Below, in pieces: positions 6,415-15,543 of a DNA stretch of 28,435 nucleotides. The notes beneath the pieces are model-generated. The model saw only the letters and a program-made list of their open reading frames with translations. It was not told the origin of the DNA and ran no database searches. The first letter of the stretch is position 1; each line of letters opens with the position of its first letter. Source of the DNA: JAVBPE01 sp031549865 (lineage in GTDB: Bacteria; Bacillota_I; Bacilli_A; Acholeplasmatales; Anaeroplasmataceae); contig JAVBPE010000022.1 of NCBI GenBank assembly GCA_031549865.1, positions 1 to 28,435 on the forward strand, read 5' to 3'. A program made the translations under genes and the position numbers.

Positions 6415-7023
6415 ATGAAAAATTATACTGGAAGCTACATCTGTTTAGGAATAGTATACAAAGCTAATAAAAAAGAAAATATAATTCAATGCTTAGCCAA
6501 TATTATTGCTCAATACAAAACTGATAAATATTTAATCACTACATATTGCAATGAATTGGATCAAGATAAAGAATACTTAGTTAATACTATCATTTTAGAA
6601 AAATTAAATGAATTAATCGCAAGCGATTATTTTACGATAAAGTTTGAAGCAGTGCTTTCTGAAAAGAAAACTCAGATAATAATTTCAAATAGCTTATTAG
6701 AGGAATATTATGCAATTCAAATGGATTTCCATGAAGAGACATTTGTGAGTTGTTTGAAAAACAATTATATCGAATGCATGTATTATTTAGATAACTTGGT
6801 TTTAAAATTATTTCATTTGACTAAATTTGAAATTGCATTTTGTGATAACAACGCCAACTTTGAGAGTACACCCTTAGAAATGATGCGGGGAGGATACAAA
6901 AATTATTCTTTATCTTATTTACCAAATGAAATGAATAGATTAAACACTATTAGACAAAATTGGGAATTGGATGGATTTAGTAATCGAGAAATAAATATGG
7001 TTGGAAAATTTTCATTAGATTAG
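6415..7023 (+). CDS. Probable immunity protein for the colicin D-like tip
   Basis: This encodes 202 residues, with ATG 6415 preceded by AAAGGAGAG at 6402-6410. The protein begins GSYICLGIVYKANKK and contains an acidic centre; it has no membrane segment. The opening resembles the Imm64 group of immunity proteins as I recall them, but I cannot confirm this. Its position 11 nt after a toxin tip and before a terminator supports an immunity role. It has its own good RBS but no clear promoter, because the toxin part upstream lacks a start; expression may come by read-through. Confidence 0.7.
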   Translation: MKNYTGSYICLGIVYKANKKENIIQCLANIIAQYKTDKYLITTYCNELDQDKEYLVNTIILEKLNELIASDYFTIKFEAVLSEKKTQIIISNSLLEEYYAIQMDFHEETFVSCLKNNYIECMYYLDNLVLKLFHLTKFEIAFCDNNANFESTPLEMMRGGYKNYSLSYLPNEMNRLNTIRQNWELDGFSNREINMVGKFSLD

Positions 7024-7058
7024 CAAGTCATAAAAGAGGCTAAATAACTAAAAATTTT

Positions 7059-7094
7059 AAGAGGATAAGCAATAAAATGTTTATTCTCTTTTTT
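7059..7094 (+). terminator. Terminator after second immunity gene
   Basis: AAGAGGATAA (7059-7068) pairs with TTATTCTCTT (7081-7090), one G:U, ending in a T run to 7094. The next ~120 nt up to the opposing terminator hold no gene I can support. Confidence 0.75.
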
Positions 7095-7214
7095 GTCTTT
7101 TACACTGTAACGGGGCATTTATACTTGAAGTTGTAAAGTAAAAGTAGACAAGGCTAACATGGTCAACATCTATTTTTCGTTATACTATAGAAATCATGAA
7201 AGAACGAAACTGAT

Positions 7215-7249
7215 GGAAAAAAGAAAAAGCCTAACTTTCGTTAGACTTT
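7215..7249 (-). terminator. Terminator of the serC-serA operon
   Basis: On the minus strand AAAGTCTAAC (7249-7240) pairs with GTTAGGCTTT (7235-7226) around GAAA, followed by a long T-rich tract. It lies about 36 nt after the last gene's stop. Confidence 0.85.
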
Positions 7250-7285
7250 GTCAACATACAGACACGACAATTTGCCGTGCTATTT

Positions 7286-8050
7286 TTATAATGTATGAAA
7301 TACTTTTATCGATTCAGCTAAGTCCGAACTTGATTTTACTTCAAGTAGGACATAAGCGTCATTTTTTATTGCAAGTTCTTTAAAATATTTTAAATTTATT
7401 GTACCTTTGCCTAAAGATAAGTGATCTTTAGTACCATCGGCATCATGGAAATGGAATTCAGCAAAATTCATATTTTTATCTTTTTGATAATTAAATAAAA
7501 TTTCATTATTACATTTATCATGACCAATATCATAAGTAAATTTAAATCCATATTTTTCAAGTTCTGCATATGTTTTAGTCATATATGGTAATGTCTTACT
7601 ATTTTCTATAACTAAATTACAATTATATTTATTGCAAAGATTATCAACTTTCTTTAAAAAGTCTAATAGTCTTTTAATATATATAGGAAATTCTTTTTCA
7701 TATATATAATTTTTTACTCCTGATATTGTTACAATAGGTCCTTCAATAAGGTGAATATTTAAATTTTTAATATATCCTTTTCCTAAAGCTAAATATCTTT
7801 TTAATAATTTTAAATAGGCTCCTGCAACTTCTGGATAAATTCCAAAATCAGCTTCATCATAAAAATGTAGTGTTATATCTAGTTTATATTCATCAACTAA
7901 TTGTTTAATATATCCTTTTTGCTCTAATGCATCGCGGCAATAAGAGAAGTTTAGGTTCCATTCAACAAAATCTAAACCTAATTTCTTAGCAAGCTCCATA
8001 TTTTCCTTAACGCTATCAAACTCATATAAAACAGGCATTCCTAATTTCAT
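7286..8050 (-). CDS. Sugar phosphate isomerase/epimerase-like TIM-barrel protein
   Basis: A 254-aa protein of the xylose isomerase-like / AP endonuclease 2 TIM-barrel family, soluble and cytoplasmic. Family signs are the strand starts MPVLYEF, DFVEWNLNF, DITLHFY, LNIHLIEG, LVIENSK, FTYDIGHDKCN and AEFHFHDADG...HLSLGKGTINL, and the final LLEVKS. The Glu, Asp-His, His and Glu residues in IEN, DIGH, FHFHD and LLEV are the likely metal ligands. Substrate is unknown: the family covers sugar epimerases, inosose dehydratases and others. It starts 11 nt after serA ends, so it is co-transcribed with serine synthesis genes. No serB is seen nearby. Confidence 0.8.
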   Translation of the reverse strand: MKLGMPVLYEFDSVKENMELAKKLGLDFVEWNLNFSYCRDALEQKGYIKQLVDEYKLDITLHFYDEADFGIYPEVAGAYLKLLKRYLALGKGYIKNLNIHLIEGPIVTISGVKNYIYEKEFPIYIKRLLDFLKKVDNLCNKYNCNLVIENSKTLPYMTKTYAELEKYGFKFTYDIGHDKCNNEILFNYQKDKNMNFAEFHFHDADGTKDHLSLGKGTINLKYFKELAIKNDAYVLLEVKSSSDLAESIKVFHTL

Positions 8051-8061
8051 AAATGTTTACC

Positions 8062-9222
8062 TTACTTTATAATTCTTACTTTAAATACATTTTCACTTTT
8101 TTCTAATTCAGCTACTACATCATCATGAGCACCATCAATATCAAGTACTGTATAAGCATAGTCTCCTTTAGATTTATTAACCATGTTAACGATATTAATA
8201 CCTTTAGAAGCTAATATAGTTGTGTATTGTGAAATTGTATTTGGGACATTTTTATGAGCAATTGCAATACGGCCTTCTGTTTGACAAATGCCAGCATCAA
8301 CTTGTGGATAATTTACTGAGTTTGTTATATTACCATTTTCTAAGAAATCAGCGATTTGAATAACTGCCATTTTTGCACAGTTATCTTCAGATTCTTCAGT
8401 AGAAGCACCTAAGTGAGGGATAACAATGATATTTTTAGTATCAACAACTGTAGTGTTAGGGAAATCCGTTACATATTTAGCAATTTTATTATTTTCTAAA
8501 GCAACTTTTAAAGCAACTTCATCAACTAATAAATCACGAGCAAAATTTAAAACAACAGTAGTAGGTTTCATTAAATTAAAAGCTTTTTCATTAATCATTT
8601 TCTTTGTAGAATCCATTAAAGGAACATGTACAGAAATGAAATCACAGTTTTCATAAATTTCTTCATTTGTTTTAACACGAACTACTTTAGAGTTTAATTT
8701 TAAAGCATGATCAACAGATAGGAATGGGTCACATCCATAAACAGTCATACCTAAAGATACAGCAGCATTAGCAACTAATACACCAATCGCTCCTAAACCG
8801 ATAACTCCAAGTTTTTTTCCTAAAATTTCAGTTCCACCGAAGGCTTTTTTAGCTTTTTCAGTTGTTTTATCAATTTGAGCATCGGCTTTATTTTCATTAA
8901 CCCAGTTAACACCACCAACGATGTCACGGCTTGCAAGAAGCATACCAGCTAATACTAATTCTTTAACTCCATTAGCATTTGCTCCAGGTGTGTTGAATAC
9001 TACAACACCTTCTTGAGCATATTTATCTAAAGGAATATTATTAACACCAGCGCCAGCGCGAGCAACAGCGCAAACATTTTTTGGTAATTCCATTTCATGC
9101 ATTGCTGCACTTCTTACTAAGATAGCATCACTATCTTTATAATCATTAACGATTTCATAATCATTAGAGAATAAATCTAAACCAACTTTTGCAATTGGAT
9201 TTAAACAATTAATTTTTTTCAT
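8062..9222 (-). CDS. serA: D-3-phosphoglycerate dehydrogenase
   Basis: This 386-aa cytoplasmic enzyme oxidises 3-phosphoglycerate to 3-phosphohydroxypyruvate with NAD, the first step of serine synthesis. The Rossmann motif GLGAIG is at 142-147. Arg229 (NFARDLLVDE, where NTARGGLVDE is usual) and His270 (IPHLGAS) fit the catalytic residues. ARAGAGVNNIP near 55-65 fits the substrate domain. An ACT domain occupies about 315-386 (TISQYTTILASKGINIVNM), which in related enzymes allows serine feedback control. The length fits the short form that lacks the extra ASB domain. The start lies 9 nt after serC ends. Confidence 0.95.
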   Translation of the reverse strand: MKKINCLNPIAKVGLDLFSNDYEIVNDYKDSDAILVRSAAMHEMELPKNVCAVARAGAGVNNIPLDKYAQEGVVVFNTPGANANGVKELVLAGMLLASRDIVGGVNWVNENKADAQIDKTTEKAKKAFGGTEILGKKLGVIGLGAIGVLVANAAVSLGMTVYGCDPFLSVDHALKLNSKVVRVKTNEEIYENCDFISVHVPLMDSTKKMINEKAFNLMKPTTVVLNFARDLLVDEVALKVALENNKIAKYVTDFPNTTVVDTKNIIVIPHLGASTEESEDNCAKMAVIQIADFLENGNITNSVNYPQVDAGICQTEGRIAIAHKNVPNTISQYTTILASKGINIVNMVNKSKGDYAYTVLDIDGAHDDVVAELEKSENVFKVRIIK

Positions 9223-9231
9223 TTATAATAC

Positions 9232-10314
9232 CTACGCGTTTTCTTGTTCGAATTTTTTCATGAATTCTACTAATTTAACTACACCTTCAGTTGGCATTGC
9301 GTTATAAATAGAAGCACGCATTCCACCAACACTACGATGACCTTTTAAATTTTCAAAACCAGCTTTTTTAGCTGCACTGATGAATTTAGCATCTAATTCT
9401 TCATTGCCAGTAACAAATGGAACATTCATTAATGAACGAGAAGATACTTCAACAGTTGCTTTAAACATTTTACTTGAATCTAAGAAATCATATAAAACTT
9501 TAGCTTTAGCTTCATTAATTTTCTTCATTTCTTCAAGACCACCTAATTGTTTTAAGTGTTTGAATACTTTTCCACAAATATAGATTCCATAACATGGAGG
9601 TGTATTATATAATGACTCATTATCTGAATGAATTTTATATTTTAACATTGTAGGTGTATATGGTAATACATCTTCAGTGATTAAATCTTCTCTAATAATT
9701 ACAACTACCATACCAGCAGGTCCAACATTCTTTTGAACACCAGCAAAAATTAAACCATATTTAGTTACATCAATTGGTTCTGATAAGAAACATGATGATT
9801 GATCTGCAACTAAAATTTTACCTTTTGTATTTGGTAATGTATGGAATTTTGTTCCATAAATCGTATTGTTTTCACAAATATAAACATAATCAGCATCTTC
9901 ACTAATATTTAAATCGCTGCAATCAGGAATATATGAGAATGTTTTATCAGCAGAAGAAGCTATTGCATTAGCTTTTCCATAAATTTTTCCTTCTTCATAA
10001 GCTTTCTTAGCCCATTGACCAGTAATAATATAGTCTGCAACTTTATTCTTCATTAGATTCATAGGAATCATTGCGAATTGTTGTGATGCTCCACCTTGTA
10101 AAAATAAAACTTTATAGTTACTTGGGATATTAACTAAATCTCTTAAATCTTGTTCAGCTTCTTTGATAATTGTTTCAAATGCTTTTGAACGATGAGACAT
10201 TTCCATTACTGAAGTCCCTGTTCCTTTGTAGTCTAACATTTCATCTGCAGCACTTTGTAATACTTCTTCAGGTAATACAGCAGGACCTGCACTAAAATTA
10301 TAAATTCTTGCCAT
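9232..10314 (-). CDS. serC: Phosphoserine aminotransferase
   Basis: This 360-aa PLP enzyme converts 3-phosphohydroxypyruvate and glutamate to phosphoserine, the second step of serine synthesis. The family opening NFSAGPAVLPEEVL is clear, as are SVMEMSHRSK, FLQGGASQQF and AGVQKNVGPAG with Lys195 as the PLP lysine; HRSVGGMRASIYNA near the end binds substrate phosphate in relatives. The length is normal. First gene of a three-gene minus-strand operon with serA and a TIM-barrel gene; the RBS is a purine-rich GAGAGAGA. Confidence 0.97.
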   Translation of the reverse strand: MARIYNFSAGPAVLPEEVLQSAADEMLDYKGTGTSVMEMSHRSKAFETIIKEAEQDLRDLVNIPSNYKVLFLQGGASQQFAMIPMNLMKNKVADYIITGQWAKKAYEEGKIYGKANAIASSADKTFSYIPDCSDLNISEDADYVYICENNTIYGTKFHTLPNTKGKILVADQSSCFLSEPIDVTKYGLIFAGVQKNVGPAGMVVVIIREDLITEDVLPYTPTMLKYKIHSDNESLYNTPPCYGIYICGKVFKHLKQLGGLEEMKKINEAKAKVLYDFLDSSKMFKATVEVSSRSLMNVPFVTGNEELDAKFISAAKKAGFENLKGHRSVGGMRASIYNAMPTEGVVKLVEFMKKFEQENA

Positions 10315-10351
10315 TTTAATCTCTCTCTTTCAAATTAAATTTAATAATATT

Positions 10352-10380
10352 ATTTTCTCACTTTATTATGTTAAAGTCAA
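10352..10380 (-). promoter_or_regulatory. Possible serC operon promoter
   Basis: On the minus strand -35 TTGACT (10380-10375), a 17-nt spacer, and a poor -10 GAAAAT (10357-10352). The leader to the serC ATG is about 40 nt and AT-rich, with no recognisable riboswitch or T-box. Confidence 0.35.
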
Positions 10381-10418
10381 TGTGTTATTTATATAATAAA
10401 TAAGTTTTTTTTACTTTT

Positions 10419-12200
10419 TTAGTCGATTTTTCGAGTATATTTTAGAAGCCAAGCTTTTTCTTCGGCATTTAAATGTTTTTCTAAAATTTTATACACATTT
10501 TCATGATAATTATTTAACCAATCTATATGCTTTTTGTCTAATTCATTAATGTTTATGGCATCAAGATCTATTGGAGCATAAGTAATTGTTTCAAATTCTA
10601 AGAAATCTCCAAATTGATTTGAAATAGACTCCTTGCATAATAATTCATTTTCTATACGGATACCATATTCGTTTTCTAAATAAATACCAGGTTCATTAGT
10701 AGTGATCATACCAGGCAATAATTGTGCACTATCATCGCGTTCAACAACAGTTTGCCATCTAAATCCATTAGGTGCCTCATGAACGCTTAAAACGTGTCCA
10801 ACACCATGACCAGTACCGCATTTATAATCAATATCTAAATCCCAAATTGGCCCCCTGGCTAGAATATCTAAATTTTGTCCATTACAGCCTTTTAAGAATT
10901 TAGCTGTAGATAAATTAATCATTGATTTTAAAACAGCTGTGAAATGTTTTTTTTCAGTTTCGGATAATTTGCCTAAAGAAATAGTTCTTGTGATGTCTGT
11001 TGTACCATCAAGATATTGAGCTCCAGAATCGATTAATAAAAACCCCTCAGGCTTTAAAGTAGAGTTAGTCGCTTCTGATGCGCTATAATGCATCATTGCA
11101 CCATGCTCTTTATATCCACAAATAGTATTGAAACTTAAACTTATAAAACCATCTTGTTTTGTTCGTTCTTTTTCAATAAAATTAGAAACACTTATTTCAG
11201 TTAATGGGTTTATGCCAATGTTTTCTTTGACATATTTCATAAAGCGAACGAAGGCCACTCCGTCTTTTTCATGGGCAAGTTTGGTGTTTTTAATTTCTAT
11301 ATCATTTTTGATAGCTTTTAACATTATTGTTGGGTCTTCACAATCAATAAATTCATTATTATCCTTTAACCCTTCATATGTACTATAATTAATCTTACGC
11401 ATATCTAATAATATTTTCTTATTAGATAATGTTTTAATATAATTATAAAAATCAAAATACTCTTTAATAATAATGTTATTATCTTTTAGATATATTTTAA
11501 TAGATTGATTGATTTTCTTTAAATCAATAAATAAGATATTTTCAGTAGTTGTAATAATCGTATAACTTAAGAATATAGGTGTATTTTTGACATCATTTCC
11601 ACGTAAGTTATATAACCAGGCTTGATCTTCTAAGGATGTAATAATGTGACAATCAGCAGAGTGTTTTGCCATTTGTATTCTAATAGTATTTATTTTATCA
11701 ATATACGATTTTCCACAAAAGAATTCATCTAATCTATATATTGATTGACAAGGCAATTCTTTACGACTATTCCATAAGATGTTTACTAAATCCATATCCG
11801 TTTTTAATGTTATATTTACTTTTATTTTTTTTACTAAATTTATAACAAATTTTGAATTTAATAATCTTCCATCAAAACCTAAAGACATCCCATCTTTTAA
11901 GACATTAATTAGATATTCTTCAATGGTCGGAAAATTGGGATTACCCATCTTCATTAAAGAAATATCACTATTTAAAAGTTCTTTTTGAGCCTGAATAAAA
12001 TATCTTCCATCAGTCCAAAGTCTAGCATCATCTTTAGTTATAACTAAAGTAGCTGCACTTCCTGTAAAGCCAGATAAAAATTCGCGGGCTTTAAAATAAT
12101 CATTAACATATTCGCTTCCATGAAAATCGCATGTCGGCACAATATATACATCATATTTATTATTTTGCATGAGACGTTGGAACTCAAAAATTTTACTCAT
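10419..12200 (-). CDS. pepP: Xaa-Pro aminopeptidase (aminopeptidase P, three-domain form)
   Basis: This 593-aa M24 metallopeptidase removes N-terminal residues that precede proline. Residues 1-145 and 150-300 are two creatinase-like N-terminal domains (WTDGRYFIQA at 62-71; EDQAWLYNLRGNDV at 191-204). The catalytic pita-bread domain starts near 305. Metal ligands are visible: Asp391 and Asp402 (DSGAQYLDGTTD), His465 (GTGHGVGH), Glu503 (TNEPGIY) and Glu517 (GIRIEN). A C-terminal extension after 535 ends in HLNAEEKAWLLKYT, typical of the long eukaryote-type form also found in gut bacteria. No signal peptide, so it is cytoplasmic. The gene is monocistronic with a good promoter and RBS (AAAGGTGG). 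Confidence 0.93.
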   Translation of the reverse strand: MSKIFEFQRLMQNNKYDVYIVPTCDFHGSEYVNDYFKAREFLSGFTGSAATLVITKDDARLWTDGRYFIQAQKELLNSDISLMKMGNPNFPTIEEYLINVLKDGMSLGFDGRLLNSKFVINLVKKIKVNITLKTDMDLVNILWNSRKELPCQSIYRLDEFFCGKSYIDKINTIRIQMAKHSADCHIITSLEDQAWLYNLRGNDVKNTPIFLSYTIITTTENILFIDLKKINQSIKIYLKDNNIIIKEYFDFYNYIKTLSNKKILLDMRKINYSTYEGLKDNNEFIDCEDPTIMLKAIKNDIEIKNTKLAHEKDGVAFVRFMKYVKENIGINPLTEISVSNFIEKERTKQDGFISLSFNTICGYKEHGAMMHYSASEATNSTLKPEGFLLIDSGAQYLDGTTDITRTISLGKLSETEKKHFTAVLKSMINLSTAKFLKGCNGQNLDILARGPIWDLDIDYKCGTGHGVGHVLSVHEAPNGFRWQTVVERDDSAQLLPGMITTNEPGIYLENEYGIRIENELLCKESISNQFGDFLEFETITYAPIDLDAININELDKKHIDWLNNYHENVYKILEKHLNAEEKAWLLKYTRKID

Positions 12201-12230
12201 TGTATAACCACCTTTATTTTGTTTATAATA

Positions 12231-12259
12231 ATTATATTCTTTTCCAACTTAATATTCAA
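12231..12259 (-). promoter_or_regulatory. pepP promoter
   Basis: On the minus strand -35 TTGAAT (12259-12254), a 17-nt spacer and -10 TATAAT (12236-12231), placed about 30 nt before the pepP start. It is divergent from the cvpA-like promoter. Confidence 0.75.
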
Positions 12260-12306
12260 GGAAAGTATATTATTCACAATTTTTACACTTAGAATAAATA
12301 TAAAGT

Positions 12307-12315
12307 GGTATAATT
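12307..12315 (+). promoter_or_regulatory. Extended -10 promoter of the CvpA-like gene
   Basis: TGGTATAAT (12307-12315) is a TGn-extended -10. No good -35 lies 17 nt upstream (a TTTACA occurs 21 nt away), so the extended -10 probably carries recognition. Confidence 0.65.
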
Positions 12316-12361
12316 AAATTAAATAAGAGATAAGAGTAATTTTGTTTTAAGGAGGCATAAT

Positions 12362-13075
12362 ATGGATTTTGTATTTTTTGGAGTTATCGATATAATTTTA
12401 GTAGTTTTATTTATTGCAACTTTGATTATAGGTTTTAAAAAAGGTTTTTTAGAAAAATTCGTCAAATTAGCTAACGTTTTATGTGGATTATTAATAGCAA
12501 TAATATTTTGTAAAGATGTTGCTTCATATTTGCAAACGAGTAATGCTTTCTCAATATATAGTTCAATATTCTCTAAAATAGAGGAAAATGTTTCTGGTTT
12601 AGAAATATTTAAAAATGGAAATATCACCGGTGAAGGAGTATTGAAGGAAATGGGATTACCTCAAACGCTGGCCTCGTTATTTCATAATGTAGAATTATTA
12701 AATACAACAGATGCAATTTTTGATATTACTACAGCATTAACTAAGGTTGCAATGATTTTTGTTTCATTTTTAATTTTGTTTATTGGATTCTCAATATTAT
12801 GTATGATATTAAAAATTTTAATAAAATTGCTTAGAAAAGCTACTTTAATTAGAATTTGTGATGGAATTTTAGGGACTATATTTTATGGCATAATATTTAT
12901 TATTGTAGTATATGTTGTAATGTATGTTTTATCAATTTTAATTGCAATGCCTTCCTTTGAATCACTTAAAAATTTCTTAGTAATTGATATGCAACTTGAG
13001 AGTGATAAATTTAGATTATCAAAAGCGTTATATAATAATAATCTAGTAACAAATTTATTTAAGGCATTCTTCTAA
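12362..13075 (+). CDS. CvpA-family integral membrane protein
   Basis: This 237-aa protein has about four hydrophobic spans: residues 5-25, 33-50, 125-150 and 170-195. The first helix pair joined by GFKKGFLEKFVKLANVLCG is the hallmark of the CvpA / YshB family, whose E. coli member is linked to colicin V export and bile or envelope stress tolerance; the biochemical role is unsettled. A hydrophilic loop sits between helices 2 and 3. The start ATG 12362 follows AAGGAGG. It is a single gene ending at a strong bidirectional terminator. Confidence 0.75.
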   Translation: MDFVFFGVIDIILVVLFIATLIIGFKKGFLEKFVKLANVLCGLLIAIIFCKDVASYLQTSNAFSIYSSIFSKIEENVSGLEIFKNGNITGEGVLKEMGLPQTLASLFHNVELLNTTDAIFDITTALTKVAMIFVSFLILFIGFSILCMILKILIKLLRKATLIRICDGILGTIFYGIIFIIVVYVVMYVLSILIAMPSFESLKNFLVIDMQLESDKFRLSKALYNNNLVTNLFKAFF

Positions 13076-13080
13076 CAAAT

Positions 13081-13124
13081 AAAAAGTATTTCAATTGTTA
13101 AAATTTATCATTGAAATACTTTTT
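13081..13124. terminator. Bidirectional terminator, cvpA-like gene / sensor kinase
   Basis: AAAAAGTATTTCAA (13081-13094) pairs perfectly with TTGAAATACTTTTT (13111-13124), flanked by A and T tracts, between two convergent genes. Confidence 0.9.
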
Positions 13125-13127
13125 TAT

Positions 13128-14774
13128 TTATAATTTTTGAATAATAAAGTAAAACTTAACTCCATTTAAAACATTTTCCATTCCAAAATCAAAATGATGT
13201 TTTTGTAAGATTTCTTTAACTAAGTATAGTCCTAAACCATTTCCATGATCTTCAGATTTTTTACGACTTCTATCAACCCGATAAAAAGGTTCAAATATTT
13301 TTGTTAAATCGTCATCATTTATTGTAATACCATAATTTATAAATTCAAAAGCATAATATTTAGATGTTTCTTTAATTATAATATGAATATCATTTTTAGG
13401 TGGAGAATAAGTAATCGCATTTAATAAAATGTTATTTATTACTCGAACAATTTGTTTTTCATCTACAAAAACCATTATATCTTTTGAATTTTCATAATAA
13501 ATTTTTTGTTCATATTTCTCAGCTATTTTTTCTAATTCATTAATTGCTTTTAAAATTAAATGATGAATATTTATTTCATTATAATCAAGTTCGAATTTAT
13601 TACTTTCAAGTTTATATAACTGGACTATTTCTTGAAGCATACTATTAGTATTATCTATTTCGACTAGCACATTATTTAATTCTATTGGAACTTCATCACC
13701 TTCAAAAATTCCATCTAGTACGCCACAAATTGTTGCTTGAATAACTGCAAGAGGTGTTTTTATTTCATGAGAAATAGTCGCAACTAATTGTTTTTTAAAT
13801 TGATATTCTTCCTCTTGAAAAGTAATATATTTGGTAATTTCATCATTTTTATAATTTAGATTATCTATAACATCGTGAAGTGAATTAGAAACTTCATTTA
13901 TCTCTTCACCAAGTAGTCTGTAATCTCTATTTGAATACTCATCAGTGTATAGGGTAAAATTTAAATCTTTTATATTTTTTGCAACATAGCGCATGTCTTT
14001 TATGGGTTTTACATATAAATAATTCATTAAGACACAAATTAAGAAAAACATCATTCCAATTCCGACATATAAGGCAATTTGAAACGGAAAAAGCATAGAG
14101 TTTATTTCTGTTTTAGCTATTGAAGTGTAAATAACTAAAATATTTTCATTGAAATTATTTTTAGTTAAAAAGCAAATGTATTTTTGATTTTCTTTAACTA
14201 ATGTAAATGTTTTATAAGTTAATTGATCACTGAAATTTTCAGTTTTTAAAGAATTTAATAAATCTAAAACTTTTATATCGTTTTTAAAAATATAGTTTAT
14301 AGAAGTAGGATAAGTTATACTTTCTACGGTACCGCTTATCGCATTTTCAAAATAATTAAAATCTATTATTTGAATTGACGAATCAATGCAATTATAATAA
14401 ACAATATCATTAACTTTTATGTTTAAAGTTGTATTTAAATAATATGTATTTTCGTTAATAGATATTTGAACTAAATTAGAGTGATTTATTAAATTAAAAT
14501 TATCATCAATTTTTAATATTATTGACTCATCCTCAGAAAAACTATTTAGATATTTTAAATAGTCTGGAGTATCTTCATTTATTAAAGCTGTGAATTCATC
14601 AGCATACTTTTTATAGTTTTCATTATTATATAAATTGTTTTCCAGAATTTTAAATATTCTAGTTTCAAGTCCTATAAACAATAATAAAATAGAAAATAGT
14701 AAAAGGAATTGTTGAATAGACATTGGCAAATTTTTAGGATTTAATTTAGAAATTATTCTTTTCATATTACTCAC
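13128..14774 (-). CDS. Membrane sensor histidine kinase
   Basis: The kinase has 548 residues from a GTG at 14774; ATG at 14765 would drop three residues and is equally possible. TM1 is about 19-38 and TM2 about 229-254, enclosing an extracytoplasmic sensor of about 190 residues with no family I recognise. A HAMP-like linker follows (about 255-305), then the HisKA phospho-site His336 in ATISHEIKTPLAV, and the HATPase domain with NNILLNAITYSP (N box) and GNGLGLYLVKEI (G box). It autophosphorylates and passes phosphate to the regulator encoded just upstream, whose stop codon it overlaps or abuts. The signal is unknown. Confidence 0.93.
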   Translation of the reverse strand: MSNMKRIISKLNPKNLPMSIQQFLLLFSILLLFIGLETRIFKILENNLYNNENYKKYADEFTALINEDTPDYLKYLNSFSEDESIILKIDDNFNLINHSNLVQISINENTYYLNTTLNIKVNDIVYYNCIDSSIQIIDFNYFENAISGTVESITYPTSINYIFKNDIKVLDLLNSLKTENFSDQLTYKTFTLVKENQKYICFLTKNNFNENILVIYTSIAKTEINSMLFPFQIALYVGIGMMFFLICVLMNYLYVKPIKDMRYVAKNIKDLNFTLYTDEYSNRDYRLLGEEINEVSNSLHDVIDNLNYKNDEITKYITFQEEEYQFKKQLVATISHEIKTPLAVIQATICGVLDGIFEGDEVPIELNNVLVEIDNTNSMLQEIVQLYKLESNKFELDYNEINIHHLILKAINELEKIAEKYEQKIYYENSKDIMVFVDEKQIVRVINNILLNAITYSPPKNDIHIIIKETSKYYAFEFINYGITINDDDLTKIFEPFYRVDRSRKKSEDHGNGLGLYLVKEILQKHHFDFGMENVLNGVKFYFIIQKL

Positions 14775-15444
14775 TTAAACTGAATTTATAGCCCACTCCA
14801 AAAACTGTCTTTATATAATTATAAGGCTTTAATTGCTTTCTTAATGTTTTTATATAAGTATCAATTATGCGATCGTCTACGTAAACATCCATCCCCCATA
14901 TTTCATCTAACAATAATTCGCGGGAACAAGCTTTATCCATATTTTTTACGAAGAACGTTAATAAAGAAAACTCAGTTTTACTTAAAGATAACTCAGTGTC
15001 ATCTAAAAAAACTTGATTAGCGGCAAAGTTTATTTTAAGGTTTCCAAGTTCATATATTTGTTTCATTTCACTAGGATTTAAAATACGATTTAAAAGATTA
15101 TTAACTTTTGCAACTAGAACTTTAGGGCTAAATGGCTTAACGATATAATCATCTACTTTGAGACTATATCCCTTTAGCATATCTTGCTCTTCCCCCATTG
15201 CTGTCATTACAATTATCGGAAGATTTGAACTAGAACGAATAATACGAGCTACTTCAAAACCATCAATTTTTGGGAGCATGATATCTAAAACTAATAAATC
15301 AATATTTGTTTCTTTGAATATATCTAAAGCTTCTTGACCATCAGTTGCTGTATAAACATCATAATTATTTTTTTCAAAATAAGTTTTTATAACTCTTAGA
15401 ATTGTTGGTTCATCTTCAACAATTAATATTTTATTTTTCGCCAT
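14767..15444 (-). CDS. OmpR-family response regulator
   Basis: The regulator has 225 residues from ATG 15444, chosen because GGAGGG sits 7-12 nt before it; the upstream start at 15486 overlaps the promoter. The receiver domain is at 1-120 with acidic pair Glu10-Asp11, phospho-acceptor Asp54 (VLDIMLP) and the Lys of IVKPF. A winged-helix DNA-binding domain follows (LSLSKTEFSLL...DDRIIDTYIKTLRKQL...VFGVGYKF). It is translationally coupled to the sensor kinase. Targets are not known; the divergent gene for a two-TM protein is a natural candidate. Confidence 0.94.
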   Translation of the reverse strand: MAKNKILIVEDEPTILRVIKTYFEKNNYDVYTATDGQEALDIFKETNIDLLVLDIMLPKIDGFEVARIIRSSSNLPIIVMTAMGEEQDMLKGYSLKVDDYIVKPFSPKVLVAKVNNLLNRILNPSEMKQIYELGNLKINFAANQVFLDDTELSLSKTEFSLLTFFVKNMDKACSRELLLDEIWGMDVYVDDRIIDTYIKTLRKQLKPYNYIKTVFGVGYKFSLSE

Positions 15445-15476
15445 AATACACCCTCCAAGATAACTCTCTTTCTTTA

Positions 15477-15502
15477 AGTATAACATATTATTTAATTGTC
15501 AA
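15477..15502 (-). promoter_or_regulatory. Possible promoter of the two-component operon
   Basis: On the minus strand TGTTATACT gives an extended -10 (TATACT at 15482-15477). A TTGACA at 15502-15497 is only 14 nt away, which is short, so the extended -10 is the stronger sign. Confidence 0.45.
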
Positions 15503-15543
15503 ATGTGAAAATATTTTGTAAATCAAAAAAAAATAACTTTCTC

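Noticed and set aside
7097..7143. Imperfect inverted repeat CTTTTAC...GTAAAAG as insertion sequence ends
   Set aside because: Only a partial match over 15 nt, no transposase, and no target duplication that I could see.
7159..7383. 74-codon plus-strand ORF
   Set aside because: It crosses the minus-strand terminator and the end of the TIM-barrel gene and has no RBS or recognisable family.
12319..12627. 102-codon minus-strand ORF
   Set aside because: It is antisense to the CvpA-like gene, which has a promoter, RBS and membrane-protein pattern.
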